Positions 1 through 11,354 of a stretch of DNA of 64,000 bases are shown in pieces (the first letter of the stretch is position 1; each line of letters opens with the position of its first letter). The DNA is taken from positions 372,001 through 436,000 of the forward strand of contig NC_092409.1 in NCBI RefSeq assembly GCF_009017415.1, in the 5' to 3' direction. The notes under the pieces were generated by a model. That model saw only the letters and a program-made list of their open reading frames with translations. It made no database searches and was not told the DNA's origin. Made by a program: the position numbers and the translations under genes. The stretch is from Aspergillus flavus. Its lineage: Eukaryota > Ascomycota > Eurotiomycetes > Eurotiales > Aspergillaceae.

Positions 1-349
1 TCATTCACCTCAAATTCAATAGAATTAGCACTTTTGCTGCGGGTCGGGAAAGTGGAAGTCTCGACCACTTGGCGGGCGGCAAACTGTATGCGTTCAGAAC
101 CAGATCTTGAACCACCAATAAAACTGAGTTAGGGAAACCCCAGGAAAATCTAGTGGGTCTACCGCGTTGATTTTCAATCATTGTGTAATAGTAGAGTCGT
201 GACGACATGGGTTCTTATGAATAATCTTTAGATAATCTGACCGCTGCCCTCATAGCAGAATACAATATACGTATATAAATAGTCCGTTCATCCCCTCACT
301 CACCTCACGAAATGCAAATTGCTTTGGTCTGTTCGCTGTTATCTTCATC
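1..349. other. Upstream non-coding flank
   Basis: No supportable gene is seen here. The last ~80 bases hold a TATA-like box and a C/T-rich leader in front of the isochorismatase-like gene. Confidence 0.4.
271..280 (+). promoter_or_regulatory. TATA-like box of the isochorismatase-like gene
   Basis: The sequence gtatataaat lies about 70 bases before the ATG at 350 and is followed by a pyrimidine-rich leader, as is usual for a fungal core promoter. Position is the only support. Confidence 0.4.
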
Positions 350-1102
350 ATGCCTCCAGCATACAAACGCCTCGATCGGGATGACTGTGTTTTCTTGTTT
401 ATCGACCATCAGGTAAGTTGTATGAAGAGCGCAATGCACGTGGATGTGACAAGATCTGACTTGAAAACAAATAGTCTGGGCTTATTCAGTTGGTGCGCGA
501 CTTCGAACCTACTGAGTTCCGGACCAATGTATTGGGCTTGGTGAAAACCGCAGCTTATTTCAACGCGCCCTCAGTCCTGACTACCTCGTTCGATACTGGT
601 CCCAATGGTCCAATTGCTCAGGAACTCGTGGATGCATTGCCGAATGCTCCCCTGATCCGGAGACCAGGACAAGTGAATGCCATGGACAATGACGACTTTG
701 TCAACGCGGTAAAAGCAACAGGGAAGAAACAGGTAATCATCAGGTATGTACGCGATCAGATATTCGTCCTTCTCAAGGTGAAGTTGATACTAATTATCTA
801 ATAGTGGAGTCCTCACTGAGATCTGCGTCGCATTCCCAGCACTGAGTCTAATTGAGCAAGGATACGATGTATTCGTGGTAACTGATGCTTCCGGGACCTT
901 CAAAGAACATACCCGTGAAGCGGCTCACAAGCGGATGACGCAAGCGGGCGTACAGCTGTTAAATTGGGCAGCGGTGGCTGCTGAGCTGCAGCGAGATTGG
1001 CGCCGAGACATCGAAGGGTTTGGCAAGCTTTGGACGGATCATGTGCCTGGATACTGGTGTTTGATGCAGAGTTATTCTAATAACCCGGCAAGCAACGAAT
1101 AA
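350..1102 (+). CDS. Isochorismatase-family hydrolase (YcaC-like)
   Basis: Three exons, 350-412, 475-743 and 805-1102, join to a 209-residue protein. Both introns have GT-AG ends (gtaagt...atag and gtatgt...atag) and all phases close. The length and run of motifs match bacterial YcaC-type cysteine hydrolases: FIDHQ with the catalytic Asp at residue 19, RRPGQ at 83-87, GVLTEICV with the nucleophile Cys at 118, then VTDASGTF. The position normally given to the catalytic lysine appears to be Arg84, judged by remembered family alignment only. The family hydrolyses amide or vinyl-ether-like bonds; the natural substrate of YcaC proteins is not established. There is no targeting signal, so a cytosolic site is inferred. 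The downstream neighbour on the other strand is a fumarylacetoacetase fusion, which would fit small-molecule catabolism. Confidence 0.9.
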
Positions 1103-2689
1103 TCATTCGGATTCTAGTGTCCAACGCCAAGTGCAGTCAGTTGGAGCTGTGTCACATATTTATCGAAAGTTATTTTGGAATCTATACTTCGGCTGTAACC
1201 AATTAAAGTGTCCGCGTGTATCTATCCTGTAGGCCCCAGAAGATGATCCATCCATGCATTATGATTGGCACTATGTACATCCTATTAATACCAGTAGCCA
1301 AGTCTTCGAGATACGTTAGGAATTCGTAGCCTTGTTTCGACTTAACAGTGTCTGGTGTTTGGTTGGTGTTCACAATTCGGGCGGACATCTGAGTCACTGA
1401 AGGACGTGCCCACAGTGAGCACCCATCTGCGCTTATTCTTGCTATACTTACCAATAATAATTTGATTCAAGTGCATGGCCAACAGTTGACCCTTGAAGCT
1501 AACTACTCAAGACTAACTAGAGTGATACGGTTTGACCCCAAAACTAAGCGCGAACCTGGCCTAGAGTGGTCTCTCAGCGCGTCCAATATACCACGGTACA
1601 AATACTGTATTAATGAATTTGACTGTTCATATCAAAAGAGCAGATACATATCTGTCCCTTTTAGCGACCTCACATTGCTTTCTGTTCTGCGCTAGGTGGC
1701 GGAAAAGCAGGTAGAAATCATGATGAGGTGACCTGGCCGAAGCCACGCTTCCCGCCGCTCCGTAAATATATAAAAAGAGATAGTGGGGTTGGACGATTAA
1801 TCCAGGGGTTTGCTCTATGTGAGTCCTCGAAATCAGCTGATGCGGTACGCGGCAGGAAACCTTCAGGAGGATCACCACTGAAGACTATTAGTAGCACGGA
1901 TGGTCCAACCAGTATTGAAGGCCAAAGCATGTAACACATCGTCCGATTTAATTCATTCGGCTTGTCTCAGATCTACTGTGTGGCTGGCGCACTGCCGTGA
2001 AATATTGAGGAATAACCCCAACAGGAATGCTAAATTTACACCTCTGTACACTATGTAAGAGTGAATCACTTGAATGCAAATCGCCAAAGGTAGGAGGGGC
2101 GTGACATTCATCATGGGTTGAGACGCAACGCTGGAGAAGAACCAAGAGTCCTGTTCCCATGACCACGGTAAACAGTCTGGAGACCCAATGGGCATTATAG
2201 GTGACTATAACTAGTGCAAGTCGCATTGGGATGGCCGCCCTGAGGTCAATAATGATCCTATATGTGCTATGTAACACAAAGAAGTAATAAATAATGTGGT
2301 GCCAAGTGACAGAAGTCTAAGTAGAATGACCTGCATATTACCACCGCTAAAAGGCCCGTCGCATCATATTGGCCGGCATCATTCAACTTTGAATGGGCCG
2401 TTGACACATCGAAATTCTAATTGTACCCTCGCTTCTCTGAATACCGGTTTCAAAATTCAAACAGTTAAGCTTCGCTTTGCTACCACGAGGAAAACTTTTG
2501 TCTTTGCTATGTTAACCCCGTCTCAGACAGCGAAGTCGTCCAGTCCAGCAATCAAAAGTCGCTCCGGCAAGCACCCGTTCTCGGCGACAACCTTACTGCG
2601 GCAACGATGATCTTTGTTGATTTAGACTATACATGAAACCTTCGGTCTATCAAACAATGTGTGAACGAAAATAATCCGGAATGTAACTC
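1103..2689. other. Intergenic, no recognisable gene
   Basis: Several open frames of 60-109 codons occur on both strands, but none shows a recognised motif, plausible splice structure or family resemblance. The stretch lies between two convergent genes (one ends at 1102, the other at 2690), so it is mostly 3' flank. A decayed gene too old to read cannot be excluded. Confidence 0.4.
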
Positions 2690-4438
2690 TTAAATCTGCG
2701 TCAAAACTGCCTTCACAGTTCCCTCAACATCCTCAAACAGATGCCAGTGTCCCACATCCTTTAGCACCTCGACATGACTACCTCCAGTTGCCTCGGAGTA
2801 TTTCTGGCAGAGCGCTGGTGTACCGATCTTGTCCTCTTCACCGGTGACGATCGACACAGGAATGCGAAGCGACTTGATATCCAACGGGTCAGTGGCGGAT
2901 CCAGCAAGCGCCGCACACGCCTTGGCATATCCTTCGGGGTCTTGACTGAGAAGCGAGGATCGCACTGCACAAATACTCAACGGCTTGTTCTGCTGTACGT
3001 AGGCTGATGTTCCAGCTTGCACTATAGCATCCACAACCGACAACATCCCTTCTTTCCGAACGAGAGCCGCCCGGGCATTGGAGCCCTGGCTACCTGCTTC
3101 TGGAAGTGGGTTCGGGGGAGGCCCCATAAGAATCAGCTTGGATACAAGGGAAGGGTGCTCCAGGGCAAGTTTGAGAGCCACTAGAGATCCCATTGAGTGG
3201 GCAATTACGGTCACGCCTTGGTTGACACCAACCACCTGTGACATATTGTAAAAGTCATCTGCAAAAGAGGTAATGGAGAGGGTGCTGAGTGCTGATGTCG
3301 GGGAGAGACCATGGCCTTCCAGGTCTAGAAGGTGCAAGGAGTGTGTCGACTGTACTTTCGTGATCAGGGGATAGAAGTAATTTGAAGACCCCCCAAGTCC
3401 ATGAATGAAGAATACGGGGGGCCCACTCTCCAAACCCAGTCGTTGGTAAAAGAGGTGCTTGCCGTTAATGTTGGTCAACCCCGAGTTGGCGGGCGCCTTT
3501 TGATTGGAAACGGGAATGTGAGACTCAGCGCACTCCGAGGTGGTGTTGGCAGCGTCCGCAGTCGCCATACGGTTTGTCAACGTTCCCAATCCTGTCACAG
3601 ACACGCTGATCTCATCTCCAGTCTGCAGGAACTTCATCGGCCGGAATCCAAAGCCCACGCCAGCCGGGGTACCAGTGGCTATAACGTCGCCAGTTTGCAG
3701 GGTCTGGCCAGCACTGATGGTAGCAATCAGTGTGGGAATGCTGAAGATCAGATCACTCAGACTGGCCTCCTGGCGCAGCTCCTGATTGACAAAGGTCTGG
3801 ATCTTCAGGTTCTCAGGGAGACTCTCCTTAGGGACCGCGACGGGGCCCATGGGGCAGAAGGTATCAGGTGATTTACCGAGGAAGAATTGTTTGTGGTCTC
3901 GCTGGCGCTCACGTGCAGTCATATCGTTCACAATGGTATAACCCCACACATGGTCTGACGCGTTCTCTTCGGAGATCTGGAACCCCGGCTTGCCAATGAT
4001 GACACCGATCTCACCCTCGTAGTCGACGGTGCTGGTGAACTTGGGGTGCAGGAGAATAGGCTCTTCAGGGCCAATGATGGAAGTGGCACGCTTCGTAAAG
4101 ATAACCGGGTGGGTTGGCTGATCGGACTTGTCACTAGCATCATAGCCCGAGGCGTTGAACTCCTTGGCGTGTTCGACGTAATTCTTTCCAACCGCGAGTA
4201 CATCGCGGCCCGAGATGGGAGGGAGGTGCTTCACGCTAGAAAGTAGGAAGGATTGTGCACCGGATGCCTTGATTCCCTGCTCTCCGACCGTGATGACTTG
4301 ATAAAGATTTGTCAATGGGGTGCCGGATTTGAAGGATAGAGGGGTAACCATTGAGGTCTTGAAGTCGAGATGGCCGATTCTGGGGCCACCGTTAGGTTCC
4401 AGGTATGCGACATAATTGGTGAGGTTATTAATCGTCAT
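2690..4438 (-). CDS. Fused fumarylacetoacetate hydrolase / alpha-beta hydrolase
   Basis: This single-exon gene encodes 582 residues with two enzymes in one chain. Residues about 70-290 form a fumarylacetoacetase-type domain (2-hydroxyhepta-2,4-diene-dioate isomerase/hydrolase group): AVGKNYVEHA near 82, the metal site DYEGEIG with Glu141 and Glu143, VNDMTARE near 170, and ATGTPAGVG near 254. Residues about 325-582 form an alpha/beta hydrolase: oxyanion loop HGLGG at 346-350, nucleophile elbow AHSMG with Ser415, Asp536 in GEEDKIG and His564 in DVGHWH. Both catalytic sets look complete. In bacterial meta-cleavage pathways of aromatic breakdown similar activities are carried by separate proteins, so sequential action on a ring-cleavage product is a reasonable inference, but the substrate is unknown. 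There is no signal peptide. The ATG at 4438 is the first in a long open frame. Confidence 0.93.
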   Translation of the reverse strand: MTINNLTNYVAYLEPNGGPRIGHLDFKTSMVTPLSFKSGTPLTNLYQVITVGEQGIKASGAQSFLLSSVKHLPPISGRDVLAVGKNYVEHAKEFNASGYDASDKSDQPTHPVIFTKRATSIIGPEEPILLHPKFTSTVDYEGEIGVIIGKPGFQISEENASDHVWGYTIVNDMTARERQRDHKQFFLGKSPDTFCPMGPVAVPKESLPENLKIQTFVNQELRQEASLSDLIFSIPTLIATISAGQTLQTGDVIATGTPAGVGFGFRPMKFLQTGDEISVSVTGLGTLTNRMATADAANTTSECAESHIPVSNQKAPANSGLTNINGKHLFYQRLGLESGPPVFFIHGLGGSSNYFYPLITKVQSTHSLHLLDLEGHGLSPTSALSTLSITSFADDFYNMSQVVGVNQGVTVIAHSMGSLVALKLALEHPSLVSKLILMGPPPNPLPEAGSQGSNARAALVRKEGMLSVVDAIVQAGTSAYVQQNKPLSICAVRSSLLSQDPEGYAKACAALAGSATDPLDIKSLRIPVSIVTGEEDKIGTPALCQKYSEATGGSHVEVLKDVGHWHLFEDVEGTVKAVLTQI

Positions 4439-4977
4439 ATTGAAATGATTGATGAGGTTATAGAGGTGGATGTTGTATATGGTACAATTTCATTATGCTG
4501 CTGCCACCTTTATAATTTCAAGCTATTGAGGGCAAAGTGGGGTGCAGACGTCGGCAAGCAAACTTTTGTCATTCTGCACGTTTTCCCGCGCATCGCCGCG
4601 CATCGCCGCAACATCCGCAGCAACGACGCCGACTCCGATCTCTCACGGGAAAGGTCCCATGGCTCAGTGATCATCTCCTTTATGGAGATACATGCAAACT
4701 TTCCCGGGTGGCCGGTGCAGACGGTATTGAGATCCCGGGACCGGTCGAAAGGGGTTATCTCCCTCTGGCATGTATTCGGGTGATGCGTAGAAAGAGAAAT
4801 AATAATTCTGGATCTGACGGTAAACGTGGGGAACTAGTCTATGTATTATACGTGGAGCGCGTCGAGTTTCAACTGATATCAGAAATGGTTTCATTTCTTT
4901 AAATTAAGCAGATACATAAGACGTTCTCATGTGTGTGACTTTCAGATGTTGACATGAACAAGCTTTACATGTGTAGA
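4439..4977. other. 5' flank of the FAH-hydrolase gene
   Basis: No gene is seen. Overlapping open frames of 76-137 codons here have no recognised motif. The stretch holds the promoter of the gene ending at 2690 and the 3' flank of the cytochrome b5-like gene. Confidence 0.4.
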
Positions 4978-5457
4978 TTATCGCATCTCCGAGCGTCCAA
5001 AGTACTTCGGAATCTCCTTGAATCGATTCCCGATCCCTTCTGTTCGGCCAACACGAAGTGGTCGTCCCCACTCTTCCATGATCCCTTTGTCATGAAAACG
5101 CCAAAATTGCCAGGAGCAATCTTCCCCGACAAAGCTCCGGATGACGGTTTCTCCCCCTGGATGCTCGCGGATGAACTTGGTACAGTCATAGACAATTTTG
5201 TCCACGACAATCCAAGCACGGCCGTGGCCTTTCGAGAAGCTTAACTTGTGGTCTCTGACCACCGCGGCCGGGATAAATGGTAAATCGTTGTCGGGGATAG
5301 AGTCTTGAAGTGGATATTCGAGGTGTAATTCTTCGACGTGCTCCGCGTGCTCGAAGTCTTCGGCGTGTTTGATGTTTTGAACATGCTCCGAGGGCTTGAC
5401 GCTTGTGACATGCGCAGTAGGCCCGTTTCGTGGGCGTCTGAGACTTAGCCAGCCCAT
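4978..5457 (-). CDS. Cytochrome b5-like heme-binding domain protein
   Basis: The frame is open upstream to 5628, but the ATG at 5457 (MGWLSLRR) is preferred because the 57 residues before it are low in recognisable structure; this gives 159 residues. The second half is a cytochrome b5 fold: an entry segment ending AWIVVDKIVYDCTKF, the first heme-ligand motif EHPGG, and a second histidine in FWRFHDKG. The spacing is shortened compared with a classical b5 domain (SFVGEDCSWQF in place of FxxxGxDAT), so heme binding is likely but not certain. The N-terminal part is acidic and His-rich (repeats of AEH/EH), and no membrane anchor is seen. It could give electrons to a monooxygenase or desaturase, or be a structural b5-like protein. 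It is transcribed divergently from the amidohydrolase gene. Confidence 0.75.
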   Translation of the reverse strand: MGWLSLRRPRNGPTAHVTSVKPSEHVQNIKHAEDFEHAEHVEELHLEYPLQDSIPDNDLPFIPAAVVRDHKLSFSKGHGRAWIVVDKIVYDCTKFIREHPGGETVIRSFVGEDCSWQFWRFHDKGIMEEWGRPLRVGRTEGIGNRFKEIPKYFGRSEMR

Positions 5458-5814
5458 TGCGATAATCTCGATAGTTGCAGTAGGGAAGATGTGGAAGATA
5501 GGCCGGGCCAAATGACATCTTGTTGGGTCGCTAGATTGCGGAGAAGCGCGGAGAAGGGGAGAAAGGGGGAAGTGGTGCCCTAAGTCCGAGAAGATGGAGA
5601 AAGTCACCCCGATTGGGTGCCCACTCAACCCCCATGGCGGATGAGCAGATCAGTGCGGGGAAGCTTTACTCAACCAGTATTGTATGATAAAACCACATAT
5701 CAGAGAGATTCGCATTTTCCTAATCACCCCCGACCTGTACAACCTCGTTCTCTCTTTGACAAACAGAACAGTGCTCGATTCTATTCATCTTATTTACTCC
5801 ACCCTTCATTCACC
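5458..5814. promoter_or_regulatory. Shared divergent promoter region
   Basis: This 357-base interval separates the starts of the cytochrome b5-like gene (minus) and the amidohydrolase gene (plus). If translation of the former began at the upstream in-frame ATG (5628), part of it would be coding. No specific operator is recognised. Confidence 0.35.
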
Positions 5815-7504
5815 ATGTTTAAGGTGTCATGGATGTCAAAGGACTGCCCAGTCGAGCATTATGATGGGCCACCGCGCAACATCGCATACATTGATCAGCT
5901 TGATTTCGACCACAATCTCCAGCCCGTCAACTATGAGATCGCCGGAACAAGCGCGTCATCGAAAATTCTCATCCTAGACGTTGACATCCTGGAAGCAACC
6001 GGCCGGGAGCCCTACCGAGGAGACGTCCTCATCGTAGGTATGTTATTCCACCACTGTCTCCCTCAACCTTTACCGGCTGACGAAAATGTTCTGCAGGGGA
6101 GAGATTCGCTTATGTAGGCGAGGTTCCCAAAAAAGATACACTCCTCGCAGATTCCAGTGTCCGTGTTTTTCACGGAAAGGGGCGCACGTTAATGCCAGGG
6201 TTGGGGGACTCCCACACCCACTTCACCTGGAACGGCGGCGACCTGGATCGGCTGGGAGAACTCGGTGTTGAGGAACATACTCTTCTCACCGCCAGGAGCG
6301 CCGAATGCTTTTTGGATTCCGGTTACACCATGTGCTTTGGAGCTGCATCCGCTAAGAAACGCCTGGATGTTGTGATTCGAGACGCAATTAACGCTGGAGA
6401 TATCCCAGGTCCTCGATTCTTGGCGAATGGGCAAGAAATGGCACGAAGAGGGGGCGAACTAGTCAGGGGAATCACTGCGTATGCTGATGGCCCCGAGGAA
6501 ATGAGAGAAGTGTACGCCAGAAGAGAAAGAATAACTTGGACCACACTGACAACACATCAGTATCCGTGAACATATCCAGCTCGGAGTGGATCAAGTGAAG
6601 CTTTCAATGTCTGGAGAATCGGTAGGACAAGCATAGAAATTCGTCGGAGCTTAGTGCTAACGAACTATTATCAGATCACGGAGACCCGAGATGCAGAAGA
6701 CTGCTACTTCACCCCACAAGAGACAGCAGCATGTGTTGACGAGGCCCACAAAATGAATAAGCGGGTCTGCTCACACGCACGAGCGCGAGACTCTGTCCAG
6801 CAATCAATTGATTTTGGAGTTGACGTCATCTATCATGCCTCCTTTATCGACGGAAAAGGTAAGGCCCCTCTGTATTTGGATTGTTTATCGCATCCTGATG
6901 ACTTTGAAAGGCATGGATGCCCTCGAAAAGAAGAAATCCAAGCACGTAGTAGCACCCGCCATCAATTGGCTCATTGCTACGCTCCACGACGCTGTCGCTT
7001 TCGGCTACACTACGGAGAAGGCTGAGCAGGTAGGCTACCAGAGGGAGCTTGATGCTGCGGTTCTGGCCATGCGAGAGATGCATCGGAGGGGGATCGTGGT
7101 CCTCCCTGGAGGGTCAGTCTTCAGACCCGTTCACCCTATCAAGTGGAATTTCTGACACCTGTTTCAGTGACTATGGATTCGCCTGGACGCCACACGGCAC
7201 TTATGCGCGTGACCTTGCCCACTTTGTGGAGCGTTTCGGCTTCACACCGCATGAGTCTATCATTGCAGCGACTTATGGTATGGCTAAGCTGTTTATGCGC
7301 TCCCACGAAATGGGCCAAATAAAAGTTGGCAACTATGCGGACTGTCTCGTGGTCGATGGAAACCCACTGAAGGATATCACTATACTGCAGAATCACGATC
7401 TTCTTAATATCATCATGATCAATGGGAGGGTTCATAAGGCTGGGGCCAAGGAGTATGTCATTCCTACGCAGGGTTTGACTGGCATCCATTCCACGACGAA
7501 TTAA
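5815..7504 (+). CDS. Metal-dependent amidohydrolase (imidazolonepropionase-like)
   Basis: Six exons (5815-6037, 6097-6511, 6561-6621, 6675-6858, 6911-7112, 7168-7504) join in frame to 473 residues; all five introns are 49-59 bases with GT-AG ends. The protein is an amidohydrolase-superfamily TIM barrel: MPGLGDSHTHF with the metal pair His114/His116, QVKLSMSGE with Lys226 as the likely carbamylated bridging lysine, later histidines in CSHARARD and VIYHASF, and the late GNYADCLVVDGNPL segment that closes the composite beta-sandwich. The family includes imidazolonepropionase, Xaa-Pro dipeptidase-like enzymes and fungal ochratoxinase-type amidases; the exact substrate cannot be read. There is no signal peptide, so an intracellular enzyme is likely. 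Together with the neighbouring isochorismatase and FAH-hydrolase it suggests breakdown of a cyclic or amide-containing compound. Confidence 0.9.
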
Positions 7505-8317
7505 ATGGTCCACATGCAAGTTCAACGCTATATTCTTGCTTAAGCATATAACACTGTGTACAATAGGATTCTTTTCCTACTTTATCCCCTGCTTTCACTC
7601 CTTAATGTTTGAAGTATATGATCATTTCCACAATTGATACCACTGTCCAAGAATCTTTGAATGAACATTATTGCTCGGGAGGTAAATAGTAATATAGTGA
7701 TCGTATCCTTTACGCACCACTATTTACCCTCAAGATATTTAACCACTGAACTGCTCAAGCGTTAAATTTATATATAACTTATAAGATTGGTGATTTTTTA
7801 TTTGCAAGGCAATTTAGTTCGTCTTCATCCCCTGGCGAGCTCTTAATGTTCACTAAGTTGGAGGCAATGAGTGTGATGAAGGTCCACTGTCACATCCGCA
7901 TGTTCCCTGTCACTTCCACAGTGAGGGCCGCTAGCAGCTCACTTTACCGCGACAAGACTGACAGAACTCCGCAGCGAGCATACAGAGGGGTATCGGCCCA
8001 GTCTCAGGCCCAGGCCCAGGCCCAACCAATTATTCTTAATCTGCATGTATGGCAATAAGGTCAATAACAGGACCATCGAAACAATTCCTCATCAAAGATT
8101 CGGACAACACTGTTGATGGGAAGCCCTAGTTGGGTCACGTGACCTTGTTTGGTGGATGGCTTAGGTAGACTTCCTCGCCCACCTTCAATCAATCCTCCTT
8201 ACACACACCGTCGATCTCTTTTCTAGCCTACCAGTTCCCACAAATGCAAAGTATAATACACAGATAGGTCGTTCGTTTTCGAAATTTCATATCTGACATT
8301 CGCATTGGCAGTCTCAA
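7505..8317. other. Intergenic, with a short hexanucleotide repeat
   Basis: This is 3' flank of two convergent genes. A short direct repeat of caggcc/cccagg units lies near 8003-8027. No gene is supported. Confidence 0.4.
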
Positions 8318-9430
8318 TTACTCAGTGGTCTTCTCAAAAGCTAGCGGAGCAGAATTGGATAACATGCGAGTTGGCTTTCCGGTAGACTTGGGGTCTGGGC
8401 CAATAGAGCTATAAGGATAGCCAAGGTCAAGCGGACCCATACTCTCCAGATACTCAATCTGGTCTTCAGTCAACTTGATACTGAGGGCCTGAATATTATC
8501 ATGCAGGTATTCAACTTTGCGGTCACCAACCAACGGAATAACATTTGGTGCCTTGGCTATGACGTAGACGAGGGCTATTGCAGTCACAGACTCGATACTG
8601 TGTTCTGATGCCACCTTCGCTAGTGCCTCGCTCACTTCCTTCTCCTTTCCACTCTGCTTTCCAGGTCCAAACATGGTCCGCAAACCTTCACCAGCCTGTT
8701 CCCGCGAGATCATGGCTTTCTTAGTTTGGAACTTGCCACTGCCAACGACCTCCCAGGGCGCGATAGCCATTCCGAAATGACGTGCCACAGGTATGATCTC
8801 ACGCTCGAGACCACGAACCATCACATTCCACCTGCCCTGGTAAATACAGAACGGGGTCTTTGCATGCGCTTGAGCATAAGTGTCCGCTGCACTTGCAACC
8901 CAGGCGGGGGCCATTGAGATCCCGAGGTACAAGACTTTGCCTTGCTCAACCATCATATGCAACGTATCCATAACCTCTTGAATAGAAGTCGTGTGATCCC
9001 ATCAGTGCATGCAAAGGATACCGATGTACTCTGTTTGCAATTTCCGCAAAGAGTCACGCACGCTCAGTTGAATGCTTTTGCGATGATTTCCTCCGAAATT
9101 GGGCGTCTTTCCTTTTCCGAGCTCGTGAGATTTGTAATTGCTAGTGAACTTTGTGCCGATCACTATTTGGTCGCGATTCTGGCGAGAAGCCATCCATTCT
9201 CCTAGCCAGATCTCCGACTGTTCATCTTGGTAGAGATTGGCAGTGTCGATGAAATTACCGCCGGCTTCAAAATAGGCGTCTAGTAATTTGAACGACGACT
9301 CTTTGTCCATCGATCCTAGCATAGAGTTCCACTTTTCTCCGATGGACATCCCGCCCAGCTGTAAAGGCGAGACACGAATCCCGGCAGTGGAAGAGAGAAT
9401 GGGGCAGGGGTAAGGAAGGTCATATTCGTG
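8318..9430 (-). pseudogene. Aldo-keto reductase gene with in-frame stop
   Basis: The frame encodes an aldo-keto reductase of the fungal norsolorinic-acid-reductase-like (NorB/StcV-type) group. N-terminal half: [18 protein letters not shown], then [12 protein letters not shown] with the active-site Asp and Tyr, then IVIGTKFT. C-terminal half: IYQGRWNVM, PWEVVGSGKFQ, then an NADP-site-like segment AKAPNVIPLVGDRK. The two halves are in the same frame but separated by a single TGA at 9002-9004, just where relatives have a Trp-Trp pair (VHWWDH; here MH-stop-WDH). No intron spans the stop, since coding similarity continues directly on both sides. The first exon is unclear: an upstream stop follows after about residue 5, and an acceptor-like gactaag...ttag suggests a lost or short leader exon. 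It may be a recent pseudogene, or a read error could be to blame. Confidence 0.8.
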
Positions 9431-11088
9431 GCTAACAAATTCTTAGTCTGAAAATGGAGGATTGGGGTATTATAGATGCTCTCATTCATATCGAGTTTGA
9501 GAGGCTTGGAGAAACAAATTGAAGACTACAGTGAAAAATTCATAGACAATGTGGTGAGGCTTGAGCCTCGATCTATATTATTTACCCGGGTGGATCCGGA
9601 CATAGTCGGAGAAAGAAATATTATGTCCGATCTTTCACAAAGAAGGAAACAGGCGAAAAGAATGCTCCATTCTAACGGAGGTAGGAAGGTGCTTGCCGCT
9701 TATATCTGTCCTGGTCGATCTTGGGCAGTGATTTCATATATCCGACAGTAAGAGCTACCAGACTCCTACGTACAGAGACATCAAGGCACGAATAGCAGTA
9801 TATGCCGTGAATTGCCGAATCAACCGATCATGTCAGTTAAACACCAAAGTGGCATTGTCGAACAGCGTACTTGTTTATCCTTTACCAGCATTTAAGTTTC
9901 CAGCAATCGAGGATTTTGTGGGTGGAGAACGTCCCACTTTTGGGCGATGCCTCGCTTGGGAAATCATTGAGGGTTATGATTTGGTAGTTGTCAATTTTCA
10001 CAATGTCGTGGTTGATAGATGTCTGCGAGGTAACTCCTAACTCCACTCCCTACTACCCTACCCAGTAGGGAAGGCACTTGATATAGGACTCATATCAAAT
10101 GATAGCGGGTACAACCCTCGTCCATCATGCCTTCTGACGACGATGTGTACTCCAGTATATTTAGATTGCACCAGGGCTTCTTCCCTAATATTAGTCCGAA
10201 AATAATCTCACCACCTCCGACCACGGTCGTGCGTCATCACTTCTTAGTTTTAGTAGAAATTTTACATCTTCTGGAGACCATGGCAAGCGCCTTTTTGACT
10301 TTAGTTGGGTCTTGTTACTATCACCGGGAAACGCGAGTTTCGTAGCAATCATGTCAAGCACCTGGTCGACGACACATCTCGATCCTCACATTGGGTGGCC
10401 ACAGCTCGCCAGCGATCTCCGTTGCATGGCACTTGTCACGAGGATGTACTACCAGAGCAATCAGCGGGGCGTGAAGACCGATCAGGGCGCATTTTGGACG
10501 GGTCGAACGGAGCCTCTGGAAGGAATGTCATGAAATAGGCATGCCGAGGACCATGAGTTTGAATACGGAGAATCCCCCGACCGAATATCTGTTGTGTTTC
10601 GTCCAGAGTGACTGCCAGCCTGCTATCTAAGGGGCCTTCAGACTGGCCAATGCATGTCCCAACAATATCATTTGTCGAGGCTGAGGTGTTTTTCATCGCC
10701 CTCTCGGTCTTGTGTGCGGACGTTCTCTTGCCTGAGGCCTGGATCTACCTAAAGATGGCCGTATTGTTACGATTGCCGCTGTGGCTGCTGCCCCAATCGC
10801 CACAATGTCGTGGTTTGGTTGGAGGATCCGTCGGGTTGGGATGGCCACGGAAACGGTAGGCAATCGCTCTGGCCGGGTAGACTCTGCATTTAGTCGACGG
10901 CGAAAAGCTGCGGGCAAAGGCGGGATCGGATAGCGCTGTTCAATAGGACTGTGGAAGCCAGTAAGGGCCACTCAAGGATAATATTTTCTTCATTCACTCT
11001 AGCTAAGAAATCGAAGAGTTCATTAGTGCAGTTCATCCTCCCTAGTCCTGTATTTGGACAAGACCCTCATGGTGGAGTTTCCAAAGGA

Positions 11089-11114
11089 GTCCGCGCAAGT
11101 CCGCGCAAGTCCGC
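11089..11114. repeat. Short tandem repeat, 10-bp unit
   Basis: The unit gtccgcgcaa is present twice in tandem, followed by the first six bases of a third copy. Confidence 0.8.
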
Positions 11115-11284
11115 TGCATCTCCTTCGCCCCCTAGAACTCAAACCCCAGCTCTAGCATGTAGAACTTAAATTTTGTAGATCCAGTCATGCATTGGCCAGA
11201 CCAACAACTATCCTCCAGCAATATAGCGCTTAGTTCATTCCCCGGATTTCAAGCCGTAGGAAACTCTACATTAGTTCCACAGAG

Positions 11285-11292
11285 TATATAAA
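11285..11292 (+). promoter_or_regulatory. TATA-like box of the GPR1/FUN34/YaaH gene
   Basis: The sequence tatataaa is placed about 65 bases upstream of the ATG at 11355. Support is by motif and position only. Confidence 0.45.
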
Positions 11293-11354
11293 ACGTACAT
11301 GTATCATACAAACGTGGAGCATCCATCAACCCTTTTGATCTTCTGCCTAGCACA

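Larger units (their letters stand above)
9431..11354. other. Long stretch without a clear gene
   Basis: No intact gene is recognised in about 1.9 kb. On the minus strand around 10436-10696 a frame contains GRGILRIQTHGPRHAYFMTF and PFDPSKMRPDRSS, which faintly recalls the middle of FAD-dependent monooxygenases; it is short, its neighbours are in other frames, and it may be an old relic. The rest shows only short open frames. Confidence 0.3.

Noticed and set aside
3401..3871. 156-codon plus-strand frame in the FAH-hydrolase gene
   Set aside because: Lies fully opposite a well-supported gene and has no recognised motif.
10436..10971. FAD monooxygenase gene on the minus strand
   Set aside because: Only a faint resemblance in a short piece; no FAD-binding motif in frame, so reported only as possible relic.
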